Made by a program: the position numbers and the translations under genes
Assembly (NCBI GenBank): GCA_964426355.1
Contig: CAYRRA010000002.1
Span: 1 to 59,265 of the forward strand
Origin: JAJFTV01 sp964426355
GTDB taxonomy: Bacteria > Chloroflexota > Anaerolineae > Anaerolineales > Anaerolineaceae
Direction of reading: 5' to 3'
Length of the DNA stretch: 59,265 nucleotides
Part shown: positions 8,463-16,600 of the stretch, one piece after another
Position numbering within the stretch: the first letter of the stretch is position 1
How the letters are laid out: every line of letters starts with the position of its first letter
The notes under the pieces: generated by a model
Databases searched by the model: none
What the model was told of the DNA's origin: nothing
Seen by the model: the letters and a program-made list of their open reading frames with translations, nothing else

Positions 8463-9755
8463 CTACCGACTCAAACCCAATTTAAAGAAAGCGTTGGGGT
8501 AGTCAAACAGCCAGCCCTGGGCAATTTCCTGCGCATCCGCCAGCCCCAGGTATTCCATCTCCACCAGGTCCGAGAGAGCTGCGGCAATGTTATCGCGTGC
8601 CAGGTCAGCATGTGCCCAGGCATGCGTGAGGGATTCGCTGCCAAAATCCGAACCATAGCCATGTATCTTGGCATGTGGTACGCTAGAAACAGCCTGCTGA
8701 AACATCTGGCGGCAGTAGACCGGGTCAATCATATTTGCCCAGCAGAAATCGATGGTGACATTGGGGTAATTCTTACCCAGGTAAAGTATCTCGCCGCTGT
8801 AGGGCCAGTTGGCATGGAACAGGTCAAAGCGTGTCTCGCGATGCAGTTCCAGCAGGCGCGTCAGGTGAATGGCGTTCGTTTTGACGATATCATTGCGGAT
8901 GCCCGCCATGTGTCCGGTGTGAATCTGCACCGGCAGATCAAAATCGCGCGCCATGCGCATGAACTGATGGAAAAGGTAGTCCCCCAGTGGGCGGTTCCCA
9001 TCCGGATAAGAAAGTTTTCTGCGTGGGTCTTCCATAAACCAGTTGAATGCCGTCTCCGCCTCTGCGCGGGTCGGGTTGCCATAACCTAGTGTTCGCTCAT
9101 AAGCCGATTGATCCTTGAATGCCACCGCCCCAGCCTGCTTGCAGCGGGTGAAAATTTCACGACAGGCATGCAAATATTCATCCAGGCTGGTGATACAAAG
9201 CCCAAGCGGGGCAGCGCACTGCTGCACATCGGCATAGCTGCACACTGCATGGAATGAAGGCAGCCCAATCACCAGGCGCGAGCGCGGCGGCATAACGAGC
9301 TCTCCGGTGACTGCACCGGTATGCGCGCCGATATCCTCCAGCCGTACCACAATACCAGCCTGATCCAGCACCCACTCGTATTGCTCAGGGTCGGAAAAAT
9401 CGATCATTTTCTGGCGGATACGCTGCAAAGCCCCAAGGGTCAGTTCCTCCTCCTCATAAAAACGGCGCAAAGCCCGCCGCACCACCTGGGCATATCCGGT
9501 GAAACGGGTGCGCTGCCAGGCTTTTTCAAGCACAGACCAGCGTTCTTCCAGCGGGCGTGCTTCATCAAAAATGAAATCCACTTCTGCATCGGAAGATGCG
9601 CTGATCAGGTCTGATCGCATATACCAATCGATCACAGCCTTTATCACGTCGGTCGGACCGGAATGAGCGACATGGGAATGGTCATGACAGTCGATCAATG
9701 GAGTGGTCTCCACAAAACTCCGCAGGACATCATAGCATTTGGCAGATGAACGCAT
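8463..9755 (-). CDS. Metal-dependent amidohydrolase-superfamily protein
   Basis: 430 residues of an amidohydrolase (TIM-barrel) enzyme. The first-strand metal motif is LIDCHDHSH (HxH type) near residue 22. Further candidate ligands are the His in VQIHTGHMAGI and the Asp in GYGSDFGSES. The layout resembles the amidohydrolase_2 and uronate isomerase-like groups. Start ATG 9755 follows AAGGAGG. It is followed on the same strand by the GH172-like gene, 95 bases away with its own operator, and then the methyltransferase set. A role in breaking down an imported carbohydrate derivative is inferred from context only. It could equally act on an amide or lactone. Confidence 0.8.
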   Translation of the reverse strand: MRSSAKCYDVLRSFVETTPLIDCHDHSHVAHSGPTDVIKAVIDWYMRSDLISASSDAEVDFIFDEARPLEERWSVLEKAWQRTRFTGYAQVVRRALRRFYEEEELTLGALQRIRQKMIDFSDPEQYEWVLDQAGIVVRLEDIGAHTGAVTGELVMPPRSRLVIGLPSFHAVCSYADVQQCAAPLGLCITSLDEYLHACREIFTRCKQAGAVAFKDQSAYERTLGYGNPTRAEAETAFNWFMEDPRRKLSYPDGNRPLGDYLFHQFMRMARDFDLPVQIHTGHMAGIRNDIVKTNAIHLTRLLELHRETRFDLFHANWPYSGEILYLGKNYPNVTIDFCWANMIDPVYCRQMFQQAVSSVPHAKIHGYGSDFGSESLTHAWAHADLARDNIAAALSDLVEMEYLGLADAQEIAQGWLFDYPNAFFKLGLSR

Positions 9756-9960
9756 TGTAACGAACCTCCTTGCTACTGTATGATGGTCAACTGATTCCAG
9801 GAACAGGTGAGCATAAATTGATTATAGATTAATCCGCAGCGTTGTCACACCCGGTTCCCTGCACAAATCGCCAGGCATAAAACAAGGAGTAGAAAGGTTC
9901 TCAACCTAAACCCGGAATCAGGTTAAAATAGGACTATTAACCCAGTATTGGAGTTTGACA

Positions 9961-11661
9961 ATGACCGAGAGCGAGAGCAATACCAATTTTGTCCGTGAAA
10001 TCGTTGAAGAAGATCTGCGTACAGGTAAGTTCGGCGGGCGTGTTCAGACACGCTTCCCACCGGAACCAAACGGTTTTTTGCACATTGGACATTCCAAGTC
10101 GATTCACCTGAATTTTGGCATTGCCCAGGACTACGGCGGCGTTTGTAACCTGCGCTATGACGACACCAACCCCATCACAGAAGAACAGGTCTATATCGAC
10201 GCCATCGAAGAGGATATCCGCTGGCTGGGTTATGACCTGAAGAAAGATCATATCCTGCATGCCTCCGACTATTTTGACCAGCTTTATGAGCTGGCAATTA
10301 AGATGATCAAAGACGGCAACGCGTACGTGGACGATTTGAGCGTGGAGGAAATTCGGGAATACCGTGGTTCCCTGACCGTGCCAGGTAAAAACAGCCCCTA
10401 CCGCGACCGTTCGGTGGAAGAAAACCTGGATCTCTTTGAGCGTATGCGCCGCGGCGAGTTTCCCGACGGTTCGCGCGTGCTGCGCGCAAAAATTGATATG
10501 GCTTCACCCAACATGAACATGCGCGACCCGTTAATGTACCGCATCGTGCACGCCAGCCACCCGCGCAGCGGCGACAAATGGTGCATTTACCCCCTCTACG
10601 ATTGGGCGCACGGGCAGTGCGACGCACTTGAAGGCGTAACGCATTCAATCTGCACGCTGGAGTTTGAGGATCATCGCCCGCTGTACGACCATTACATCGA
10701 TGTACTGGAATTGCCCAACCATCCTCAGCAAATAGAATTTGCGCGCTTGAATCTCTCCTATACGCTGATGAGCAAACGTCGTTTGCTCAAGCTGGTCAAT
10801 GATGGATATGTGGACGGCTGGAACGACCCGCGCATGCCCACGCTTTCCGGTATGCGCCGGCGGGGTTACACTTCACAAGCCATCAAAAACCTCTGCGACC
10901 TGGTGGGCGTCTCTAAAGCCAATAGCGTGGTGGATGTTGCCCTGCTGGAACACGTGCTGCGGCAGGATTTGGAAGAACGCGCCCAACGGTCACTGGCTGT
11001 GCTCGACCCGCTGCTTGTGATTATCGACAATTACCCCGAGGGACAGGTGGAAGAGTTTGAAGTTTCGCGGTATCCACAGGATGAGCAAAACAAAGAGACG
11101 CGCAAAATCCCCTTTTGCCGAACGCTCTTCATCGAACGCGAAGACTTCATGGAGGAACCACCGCGTAAATATTTCCGCCTTGCCCCCGGGCAGGAAGTGC
11201 GCCTGCTAAATGCATATTACATCACCTGTACCAACGTGGTTAAGGATGCCAATGGAGAAATTGTTGAGATTCACTGCACGTATGACCCGGAATCGCGCGG
11301 CGGTATGTCACCGGATGGGCGCCGGGTGAAGGGCACCATCCATTGGGTTTCCGCCGAACATGCCATCGATGCCGAACTGCGCCTCTATGAGCATCTCTTC
11401 ACAAAACCCAACCCGTACGACGTGGAAGAAGGGCAAGACTTTACCGCCAACATCAACCCCAATTCGCTTACCGTGCTGACGGGCTGCAAGTTGGAGCCCA
11501 GCCTGGCGGATGCCCAGCCGGGAACCAATTACCAGTTCATGCGCAAAGGGTATTTTGTGGTCGATTCGCGCGACTCACACCCCAACCATCTTGTCTTCAA
11601 CCGTACCGTTTCCTTGCGCGATTCCTGGGCAAAAATTCAGCAAAAAGGTCAGGAGGAGTAA
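9961..11661 (+). CDS. glnS: Glutaminyl-tRNA synthetase
   Basis: 566 residues, the normal length for bacterial GlnRS. Class I signatures are clear: RFPPEPNGFLHIGHSKSI (HIGH) near residue 35 and MSKRRL (KMSKS-like) near 270. The GlnRS-specific anticodon-binding beta-barrels follow ('ETRKIPFCRTLFIEREDF', 'HWVSAEHAIDAELRLYEHLF'). I chose ATG 9961, seven bases after GGAG, over an in-frame TTG six bases earlier. It charges tRNA-Gln directly, so the organism need not depend on the Glu-tRNA amidotransferase route for glutamine. The next ORF opens in the same frame straight after its TAA stop. Confidence 0.97.
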   Translation: MTESESNTNFVREIVEEDLRTGKFGGRVQTRFPPEPNGFLHIGHSKSIHLNFGIAQDYGGVCNLRYDDTNPITEEQVYIDAIEEDIRWLGYDLKKDHILHASDYFDQLYELAIKMIKDGNAYVDDLSVEEIREYRGSLTVPGKNSPYRDRSVEENLDLFERMRRGEFPDGSRVLRAKIDMASPNMNMRDPLMYRIVHASHPRSGDKWCIYPLYDWAHGQCDALEGVTHSICTLEFEDHRPLYDHYIDVLELPNHPQQIEFARLNLSYTLMSKRRLLKLVNDGYVDGWNDPRMPTLSGMRRRGYTSQAIKNLCDLVGVSKANSVVDVALLEHVLRQDLEERAQRSLAVLDPLLVIIDNYPEGQVEEFEVSRYPQDEQNKETRKIPFCRTLFIEREDFMEEPPRKYFRLAPGQEVRLLNAYYITCTNVVKDANGEIVEIHCTYDPESRGGMSPDGRRVKGTIHWVSAEHAIDAELRLYEHLFTKPNPYDVEEGQDFTANINPNSLTVLTGCKLEPSLADAQPGTNYQFMRKGYFVVDSRDSHPNHLVFNRTVSLRDSWAKIQQKGQEE

Positions 11662-11664
11662 CTG

Positions 11665-12135
11665 CTGGCAATTTCCACTTTATGCAGTGAAGAAATACCC
11701 GCCTGCGTGCAAATCATGCTGGAAAATCCCCTCTGGCAACAATACTCCGTCACAGAGGAAAAAGCCCGGGGGATGTTCACCAAAGCACTTGCCTGCAATG
11801 CAACCATCTTCACCGCAAAAAAGGATGGGCAAACGGCAGGTTTTGTCTGGTTTATGACCCATGGCGCCTGGGATCGCAGTGGGTATATTCGGTTGATCGG
11901 CGTCTCGCCGCGTTTCCAGGGGCACACAATCGGCGCGCAATTAATGGCAGCCGCGGAAACAGAAATGTTCAAAACCGTGCAAGATGTCTTCCTGCTGGTT
12001 ACAGCCAGTAACACATCTGCACAGCGTTTTTATGAAAAACTCGGTTATGCCCGGGTAGGCGCGATTCCAGATTATGTCTGCCCGGGCATCACCGAGTTGA
12101 TTTACCGTAAGCGGCTACAGCAAAAGGACGGATGA
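11665..12135 (+). CDS. GNAT-family N-acetyltransferase, probable CTG start
   Basis: A short GNAT acetyltransferase that would transfer acetyl from acetyl-CoA to an amine. The acetyl-CoA-binding motif A is 'RLIGVSPRFQGHTIGAQLMAAAE', and the terminal 'SNTSAQRFYEKLGYARVG' is the common C-terminal block. The first ATG (11707) would cut off the beta1-alpha1 region (LAISTLCSEEIPACVQIM) that GNAT folds need. AGGAGGAG lies at 11651-11658, eight bases before CTG 11665, and no ATG, GTG or TTG is better placed, so I report the CTG start. The frame is the same as glnS and opens right after its stop. The acceptor is unknown; ribosomal protein or small-molecule acetylation are both possible. Confidence 0.8.
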   Translation: MAISTLCSEEIPACVQIMLENPLWQQYSVTEEKARGMFTKALACNATIFTAKKDGQTAGFVWFMTHGAWDRSGYIRLIGVSPRFQGHTIGAQLMAAAETEMFKTVQDVFLLVTASNTSAQRFYEKLGYARVGAIPDYVCPGITELIYRKRLQQKDG

Positions 12136-12174
12136 TTTTCTACCGCCGGAGAGCGCGGCAGGATAGACATAACA

Positions 12175-12900
12175 ATGAGAACCCCATCCAAACGCAGCCC
12201 GTTGCTTCTGCTTGGTGTTTTTGCCTTCCTCGTTTGCGTCTCCCCCCCTTCCCTGCAAGCCTGGCAGTTTGACCAGGGTACCCTGCGCCCTGTCTCGCTG
12301 AATGGGTCCTTCAAGGCATTTCCATCATCCTCACATGCCGACTTTAACCAGGATGGTCAGGCAGAGCGAATTGACCTGTCTGATTATCAAGTATCTATCT
12401 ATGCGCATTCCGAATTTTCCATACCCCTCTGGAGCAGCCCGGAAGACTGGCAAGTACAGCAGGCGCTAATCGCCGACCTGAACCATGACAACCAGCCTGA
12501 ACTGGTTTTATTGATCTGGAGACCCTTTCAACCCTGGCCCATTGACAGCTTCCTGCCGCATGGCGGTCGTATTGAGACACATCAAAACCGCGCCGGGATG
12601 AGCTGCCACCTGGTTCTCATCGGCTGGCGCTCCGGGCAATTTGTCGAATCATGGGCGGGCTCGGCACTGGCACGCCCGCTGGGCAGTATCGCTGCCGCAG
12701 ACCTTGATGGAGATGGAAAACAGGAACTCATCACCCTGGAGAGCCGGTATAACGACCCAGGCTTTCAACCCGCCAGGTCGATGGCTGTCTGGCGCTGGAA
12801 TGGCTTTGGCTTTGACCTGCTGGCACGCCGCGAGGGTAGTTACCACTCGCTGGCAGTGGTCACCTCGGCGCAACAAACAACTTTGCTTTTGACCCAATAA
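12175..12900 (+). CDS. Secreted FG-GAP/VCBS-repeat protein
   Basis: 241 residues with a clear Sec signal (RTPSKRSPLLLLGVFAFLVCV, cleavage after SLQA near residue 29). Three calcium-loop style repeats follow: ADFNQDGQAERIDL, ADLNHDNQPELVLL and ADLDGDGKQELITL. Each has the Asp-x-Asn/Asp-x-Asp-x-x-x-Glu pattern of FG-GAP/VCBS beta-propeller blades. Three blades are too few to close a propeller, so it may be a partial or oligomeric structure. The gene starts 39 bases after the acetyltransferase. Function is unknown; such proteins often bind ligands or partners at the cell surface. Confidence 0.75.
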   Translation: MRTPSKRSPLLLLGVFAFLVCVSPPSLQAWQFDQGTLRPVSLNGSFKAFPSSSHADFNQDGQAERIDLSDYQVSIYAHSEFSIPLWSSPEDWQVQQALIADLNHDNQPELVLLIWRPFQPWPIDSFLPHGGRIETHQNRAGMSCHLVLIGWRSGQFVESWAGSALARPLGSIAAADLDGDGKQELITLESRYNDPGFQPARSMAVWRWNGFGFDLLARREGSYHSLAVVTSAQQTTLLLTQ

Positions 12901-12986
12901 ACCAAATGGGTAACCCCTTGCACAACTTAAAATAACCCCAATTCAGGATAACTTTATCTAATCCCACCCACCGCCCTTAATCGGTA

Positions 12987-13035
12987 GGTTGTTGTAAAAA
13001 AAAAGCGACAAAGCCGCACTATTTTTACAACAACC
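12987..13035. repeat. 14-bp perfect inverted repeat, possible bidirectional terminator or MITE end
   Basis: Left arm GGTTGTTGTAAAAA (12987-13000) and right arm TTTTTACAACAACC (13022-13035) match perfectly around 21 bases. The A/T runs are at the loop side of the stem, unlike a normal terminator. Confidence 0.7.
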
Positions 13036-13095
13036 GTTTCACATTGGTGCGGGAAGGCAGGTAAAAACCCTAAACCCGAATTTACGTTAAAACAA

Positions 13096-13147
13096 AAATC
13101 TGCTACCGGGAAATGATAGGTGAAATAACGTACCCGATAGCAGATTT
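13096..13147. repeat. 15-bp inverted repeat with one mismatch
   Basis: AAATCTGCTACCGGG (13096-13110) pairs with CCCGATAGCAGATTT (13133-13147), with one mismatch that would be a G-U pair in minus-strand RNA. The loop is 22 bases. It could close a transcript from the sortase gene, but no T-run follows. Confidence 0.6.
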
Positions 13148-13380
13148 AGAGAAATGAGACTTGATGTTTATTCGTCATAGAAGGTTCCCTCGATAAGCAC
13201 CTCCTTTCAAAAATTTTCTTTAGGACGCTGAGCAAAAAACTTTTTCGTGAAAAACCCTGGGGTCCATCGCTGCGCATTCTTAATCATCCGCGCCAGCCTT
13301 CGCTCCCGTCGGGCAAACCGCCCGCATGTGTCAGATTAACACCTGACGATAAACCGATTACCTATAATTTTGTTAAGGTA

Positions 13381-14124
13381 CTACGAAACCAGCTCAGCGA
13401 TCACGAACAGGCGCCCCCAGCTATCTACGCCCTCTGCTGCGATACAGGTTTGCAACACCAACCTGTCCACATTACCGTACACCTCATAAAACACATCACT
13501 GGATGAATAACGAGAATTGTTGTCCAGGTCGATAAACTCGGAATAAGCTGAGTAAGGTTGCAGTGCCTGGAAGCGACGAATTTCGGTAATGACATAATGA
13601 GCTGTTGTCCCGTCTCCGTACACGACGTAGACATCCTGACCTGATGATAAGTTGAAGAATGATAAACCAGCCAAATAATTGTGTGCCAGGATGCCCACTG
13701 TGCCGTATTGTGCCGCAAGAGCAAATTGTGTGACCACATCTTCTTGCGTAGAGACGAATGCTGCCGACCCGGACGGCTGTTGGATCACTGGGTAAGCAAG
13801 CACATCGTTGACAAAAACACCACTAACGATATTTGGGCTACCATTAATTACGCTTGAAACGAACTGAGACAGCGCTTCTGCTGTTCGTTCGCTTTGAATA
13901 TCCACCAGGTTTTCGCCCACACCCGTTTCGGGCAATGAAACTTCACCACCTGCAGGCTCGTAAAAATATGGGGTTAAGATATTTGACCAGATCCCTCCCA
14001 ACTCATGACTTGCGTCATTTGCGGAAGGAGCGATCGGGTTTGCCAACACATTCGTTGCACTGGTCAGTAGAGCTATGATGACCATTGTGAGCGCTGTGAA
14101 TGTTCTGATTTGTTTTCGGGACAT
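13381..14124 (-). CDS. Secreted sortase-like protein under c-di-GMP riboswitch control
   Basis: 247 residues with an N-terminal signal/anchor (about 8-29). The sortase catalytic set is in the right order: His148 in GILAHNYLAG, Cys227 in LVLQTC (TLxTC-like) and Arg238 in WGRLFVIAE. Sortases cut a sorting signal and join the protein to another amine outside the cell. Residues 64-68 read LPETG, the classical sortase recognition motif, inside the protein's own N-terminal linker. It is not followed by the hydrophobic tail and basic end of a sorting signal. The start is ATG 14122-14124 with GGAG seven bases upstream, held in the loop of a hairpin. The leader carries a GEMM riboswitch. Substrates are not visible nearby. 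Confidence 0.82.
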   Translation of the reverse strand: MSRKQIRTFTALTMVIIALLTSATNVLANPIAPSANDASHELGGIWSNILTPYFYEPAGGEVSLPETGVGENLVDIQSERTAEALSQFVSSVINGSPNIVSGVFVNDVLAYPVIQQPSGSAAFVSTQEDVVTQFALAAQYGTVGILAHNYLAGLSFFNLSSGQDVYVVYGDGTTAHYVITEIRRFQALQPYSAYSEFIDLDNNSRYSSSDVFYEVYGNVDRLVLQTCIAAEGVDSWGRLFVIAELVS

Positions 14125-14139
14125 GATGTTTCTCCATCA
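14124..14139 (-). promoter_or_regulatory. Hairpin presenting or masking the sortase ribosome binding site
   Basis: Minus-strand TGATG GAGAAA CATCA forms a 5-bp stem whose loop holds the GGAG core, and the A of the start codon is the last paired base. Together with the riboswitch upstream this is a plausible translational expression platform. A second small stem (GCAGG / CCTGC) lies between it and the aptamer. Confidence 0.45.
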
Positions 14140-14231
14140 CGGTCCCGGCTTGCTGGCGTTGCATTTGCCTTATTTGCAGGTTTCTAAATTTCCTGCCATC
14201 CCCTCTGCTTTTTAAAGAAAAAGCATCCATC

Positions 14232-14322
14232 TTCGGCAACCTGGCTGTCATAATCGAGATGATCTCGATCGTAGATCCATGGCTTTGCGTCGCCGGCTTT
14301 CACCGGGTTTGCTATTATCGGT
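14232..14322 (-). promoter_or_regulatory. Cyclic di-GMP-I (GEMM) riboswitch
   Basis: Read on the minus strand, the leader has every landmark of the class I c-di-GMP aptamer. GCAAACC is followed by a stem capped by a GAAA tetraloop (CCGGTGAAAGCCGG), then the near-invariant ACGCAAAGCC. A variable second stem with the ATCGAGAT/ATCTCGAT inverted repeat follows, then GACAGCCAGGTTGCCG closing the structure. The aptamer ends about 110 bases before the sortase-like start codon. It would couple expression of that gene to the second messenger. The neighbouring diguanylate cyclase gene makes the same molecule. Confidence 0.92.
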
Positions 14323-14433
14323 ATGAATGTATCTAATTTAATGTGCTACTATATTGTTACCTATAATATACCGAAATATTACCTGTCTGTCAATACTCCT
14401 TGCGTGGTTGTAAGGTTGCTGAAAGCAAGTTTT

Positions 14434-15915
14434 TTATATCTCCACACGGTTTCTGCCGGCGCGCTTGGCGCGGTACAGCGCCTGGTCAGCACGTTCCAGT
14501 AGACCTTCCAGACTCTCGCAATCCCCCAAAAATGTAGCCATACCCACACTGACTGTACAACGAATTTCACCTGCCTCAACTGGGATCACCGCTTGCTCTA
14601 CAAGAGAGCGCAAACGCTCCGCAGTAACCAGCGCTGCTTCATGCCCGGTTTGTGGAAGCAAAGCAATGAACTCCTCACCCCCGTAACGCCCAAAGCGATC
14701 AATTTCCCGCAGGCTCTGCGCACACAACCTGGCGATATGCTGCAACACCTGATCACCCGCTGTATGACCATAGCGATCATTGACCCGCTTGAAATAATCA
14801 ATATCCAGCATTAATATTGAAAACGTGGTTTTATAGCGGCAGGCACGTCTATGCTCTTCCTGAGCGCGCTCAAAAAACGCCCGACGGTTAGAAACACCCG
14901 TGAGCGGGTCTTTACCAGCCATCTGGCGCATTTCCTCAAACAGATATGCATTCCCCAATGCCAGTGCCGCCTGGCTGGCAAAGATTTGAAGATATTCAAT
15001 GTGTTCATCCTGATAAAAACCCGGCTCCAGTTTATCCAGCCCCATGAAGCCGATCACTTCGCCGTGAACGATCAGAGGGAAGCCACACCAGGAACGTACG
15101 GGGTTCATATCCAATTGAAAGCGTTTCCAACGCGGGTCATTGAACGTATCGGATATCACAACCGGCTGTTTCGTAATTATGGTCGATTGATACATTGGAG
15201 AAGAATCTATGCTGAGGGCAAGCTGATCCATGATTTTTACGGCATTTTTCCCAAAACGTTCATACCCGCGATGTTTGCGTATTACCGCGCGATCCCCTTC
15301 AAGAAAAAGGATATTCGCACCATCGTAAGGCACAATTTGTTCAACCTGAACCAGGATCATATCGAGAACTTCCTCAAACTCAAGACTTTTTCCCAGTTGC
15401 AAAGCAGCCTGGCGCAGTTTCTCCGCTTTTTCCTTTGCCTGGCGTTCCTGGCTTTCCAACCGTTTTCGCTCTTCTATCTCAGCCATCAGGTTGTTGTTCA
15501 TTTCTGTTAGCTGCTGCTCGTTCTCCTCAACTTGCTTTTGTTTTTCTTCAAGCCTTTCCACCATTGTATTAAAGGCTTCTGAAAAATCCCCCATAAAATC
15601 GACGCGTTGGCTATAATCTCTTTGAGCGACCCGCTTCGCCTGCCAGGTCAGATGGCGCAGGCTGGCTTGTAGAGTCTTCAAGCTGCCAGCGAAGGGTCCT
15701 TTGAGGTCTAAAGATTGCGACAAATCACCCCGGCTCAGCGCTAAAACGAAACGCTGCAATAAATCCCCCCTTTCCTGCAAGAGCTGTAACTCGGCGCGCT
15801 GTGCCAGATGCGGAGGTAAGACAGTAACGGGCTTACCATCCAGTGCATTTACCAATAACTGCAACACAAGGGTGAGATCATCGTACGAGCCTGCACTCGA
15901 ATCAGACTCTTCCAT
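14434..15915 (-). CDS. GAF-GGDEF diguanylate cyclase
   Basis: 493 residues. A HAMP-like linker segment (about 55-125), a coiled coil (about 118-170) and a GAF domain (about 170-325) precede a GGDEF domain at the C-terminus. The active-site motif is RYGGEEFIALLP. Five residues upstream sits an RxxD product-inhibition site (REID), so the enzyme should make cyclic di-GMP from two GTP and be feedback-limited. No membrane helix is seen, so the signal is cytoplasmic. Start ATG 15915 has AGGAGGAAT upstream. It is 31 bases downstream of the V4R gene and likely co-transcribed. Its product is the ligand of the riboswitch before the next gene. Confidence 0.93.
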   Translation of the reverse strand: MEESDSSAGSYDDLTLVLQLLVNALDGKPVTVLPPHLAQRAELQLLQERGDLLQRFVLALSRGDLSQSLDLKGPFAGSLKTLQASLRHLTWQAKRVAQRDYSQRVDFMGDFSEAFNTMVERLEEKQKQVEENEQQLTEMNNNLMAEIEERKRLESQERQAKEKAEKLRQAALQLGKSLEFEEVLDMILVQVEQIVPYDGANILFLEGDRAVIRKHRGYERFGKNAVKIMDQLALSIDSSPMYQSTIITKQPVVISDTFNDPRWKRFQLDMNPVRSWCGFPLIVHGEVIGFMGLDKLEPGFYQDEHIEYLQIFASQAALALGNAYLFEEMRQMAGKDPLTGVSNRRAFFERAQEEHRRACRYKTTFSILMLDIDYFKRVNDRYGHTAGDQVLQHIARLCAQSLREIDRFGRYGGEEFIALLPQTGHEAALVTAERLRSLVEQAVIPVEAGEIRCTVSVGMATFLGDCESLEGLLERADQALYRAKRAGRNRVEI

Positions 15916-15946
15916 ATTCCTCCTGTTGCCTTACAAACTGACCATG

Positions 15947-16465
15947 TCAAATTGACCGGGCGTGAAAACGGCATGTGCGGTCACCGGTACACCAACAATC
16001 AATTTCCTTCACTGTGAACTTTTTTCCGGTAAAACTTTCCAATAATGCCGACAGGAACCCTTCGTCATAAGTGCAAATCTCGTGGTCCAACTCCGGCAGA
16101 CCTGAACAATCCAAATCCTCAGATACGGTGACGATTAATTCACCATGCTCCAGGTCGGCGCGTTCTACGCGCAAAATTCCAATACCCATCTCACGTAACA
16201 TGCGCTGAGACTCTTTAACAAAACTCTCAAAATCCAGGCAGTTTTGCAGATATTGCTTATAAAATTCTCTCCCAGCCAATTCACCTGCGGCGTAAAAAAG
16301 CTCATCGGTTGTATCCGTCCCTAAACGAGCCTCCAACACATCCCGAAAACTGAACTGCATCAAACGATACACCTCCAGGCGGGTTGTGTTTCCCAGGTTG
16401 GGTCTTCCTGCTTCCAGGTCGCCGATCAACGTCCAGTTAAATTGATATCTACGGTTATTTTGCAT
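15947..16465 (-). CDS. V4R-domain protein (small-molecule or heme sensor)
   Basis: About 172 residues that match the V4R (vinyl-4-reductase) family: 'ELFYAAGELAGREFYKQYL', the central 'EHGELIVTVSEDLDCSGLPEL', and the cysteine-rich end CTYDEGFLSALLESFTGKKFTVKEIDCWCTGDRTCRF split by short loops. V4R domains bind hydrophobic ligands and occur as input modules for regulators and cyclases. The 31-base gap to the diguanylate cyclase suggests it senses a ligand and feeds c-di-GMP output. ATG 16465 is used; a GTG five codons earlier is an alternative, and neither has a clear Shine-Dalgarno. Its downstream partner and stand-alone nature make it likely a protein-protein input. Confidence 0.82.
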   Translation of the reverse strand: MQNNRRYQFNWTLIGDLEAGRPNLGNTTRLEVYRLMQFSFRDVLEARLGTDTTDELFYAAGELAGREFYKQYLQNCLDFESFVKESQRMLREMGIGILRVERADLEHGELIVTVSEDLDCSGLPELDHEICTYDEGFLSALLESFTGKKFTVKEIDCWCTGDRTCRFHARSI

Positions 16466-16546
16466 AGTTATATTAAACACGGAAATTCGATTTTTGCAAA
16501 ATTAAAAACAGTATCTTTCGATATCAAAAATGGTAACATTTAACAT

Positions 16547-16578
16547 AAAAAAGCTCTCCGGATGTCCAGAGAGCTTTT
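16547..16578 (-). terminator. Rho-independent terminator of tryptophanase
   Basis: AAAAGCTCTC / GAGAGCTTTT (16549-16578) form a 10-bp stem with a 10-base loop. The minus-strand transcript ends in six T residues. It lies just after the tnaA stop and before the V4R gene. Confidence 0.85.
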
Positions 16579-16600
16579 GTTGTAATGATCACAAATTTCA

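Larger units (their letters stand above)
12901..13380. other. 480-base intergenic region with two long inverted repeats
   Basis: No convincing gene. It lies between convergent genes (FG-GAP protein and sortase). Two separate inverted repeats are listed on their own. The stretch 13190-13350 has a strong AGGAGG on the minus strand (complement of 13199-13206) but only very short reading frames behind it. Nothing else is recognised. Confidence 0.6.

Noticed and set aside
13170..13205. Short minus-strand peptide reading VLIEGTFYDE after an AGGAGG
   Set aside because: Its GTG would overlap the ribosome site and no precursor-modifying enzyme is nearby; a ten-codon frame is not supported.
14851..15510. 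219-codon plus-strand frame inside the cyclase gene
   Set aside because: Antisense shadow of the GAF-GGDEF gene, which has clear domains.
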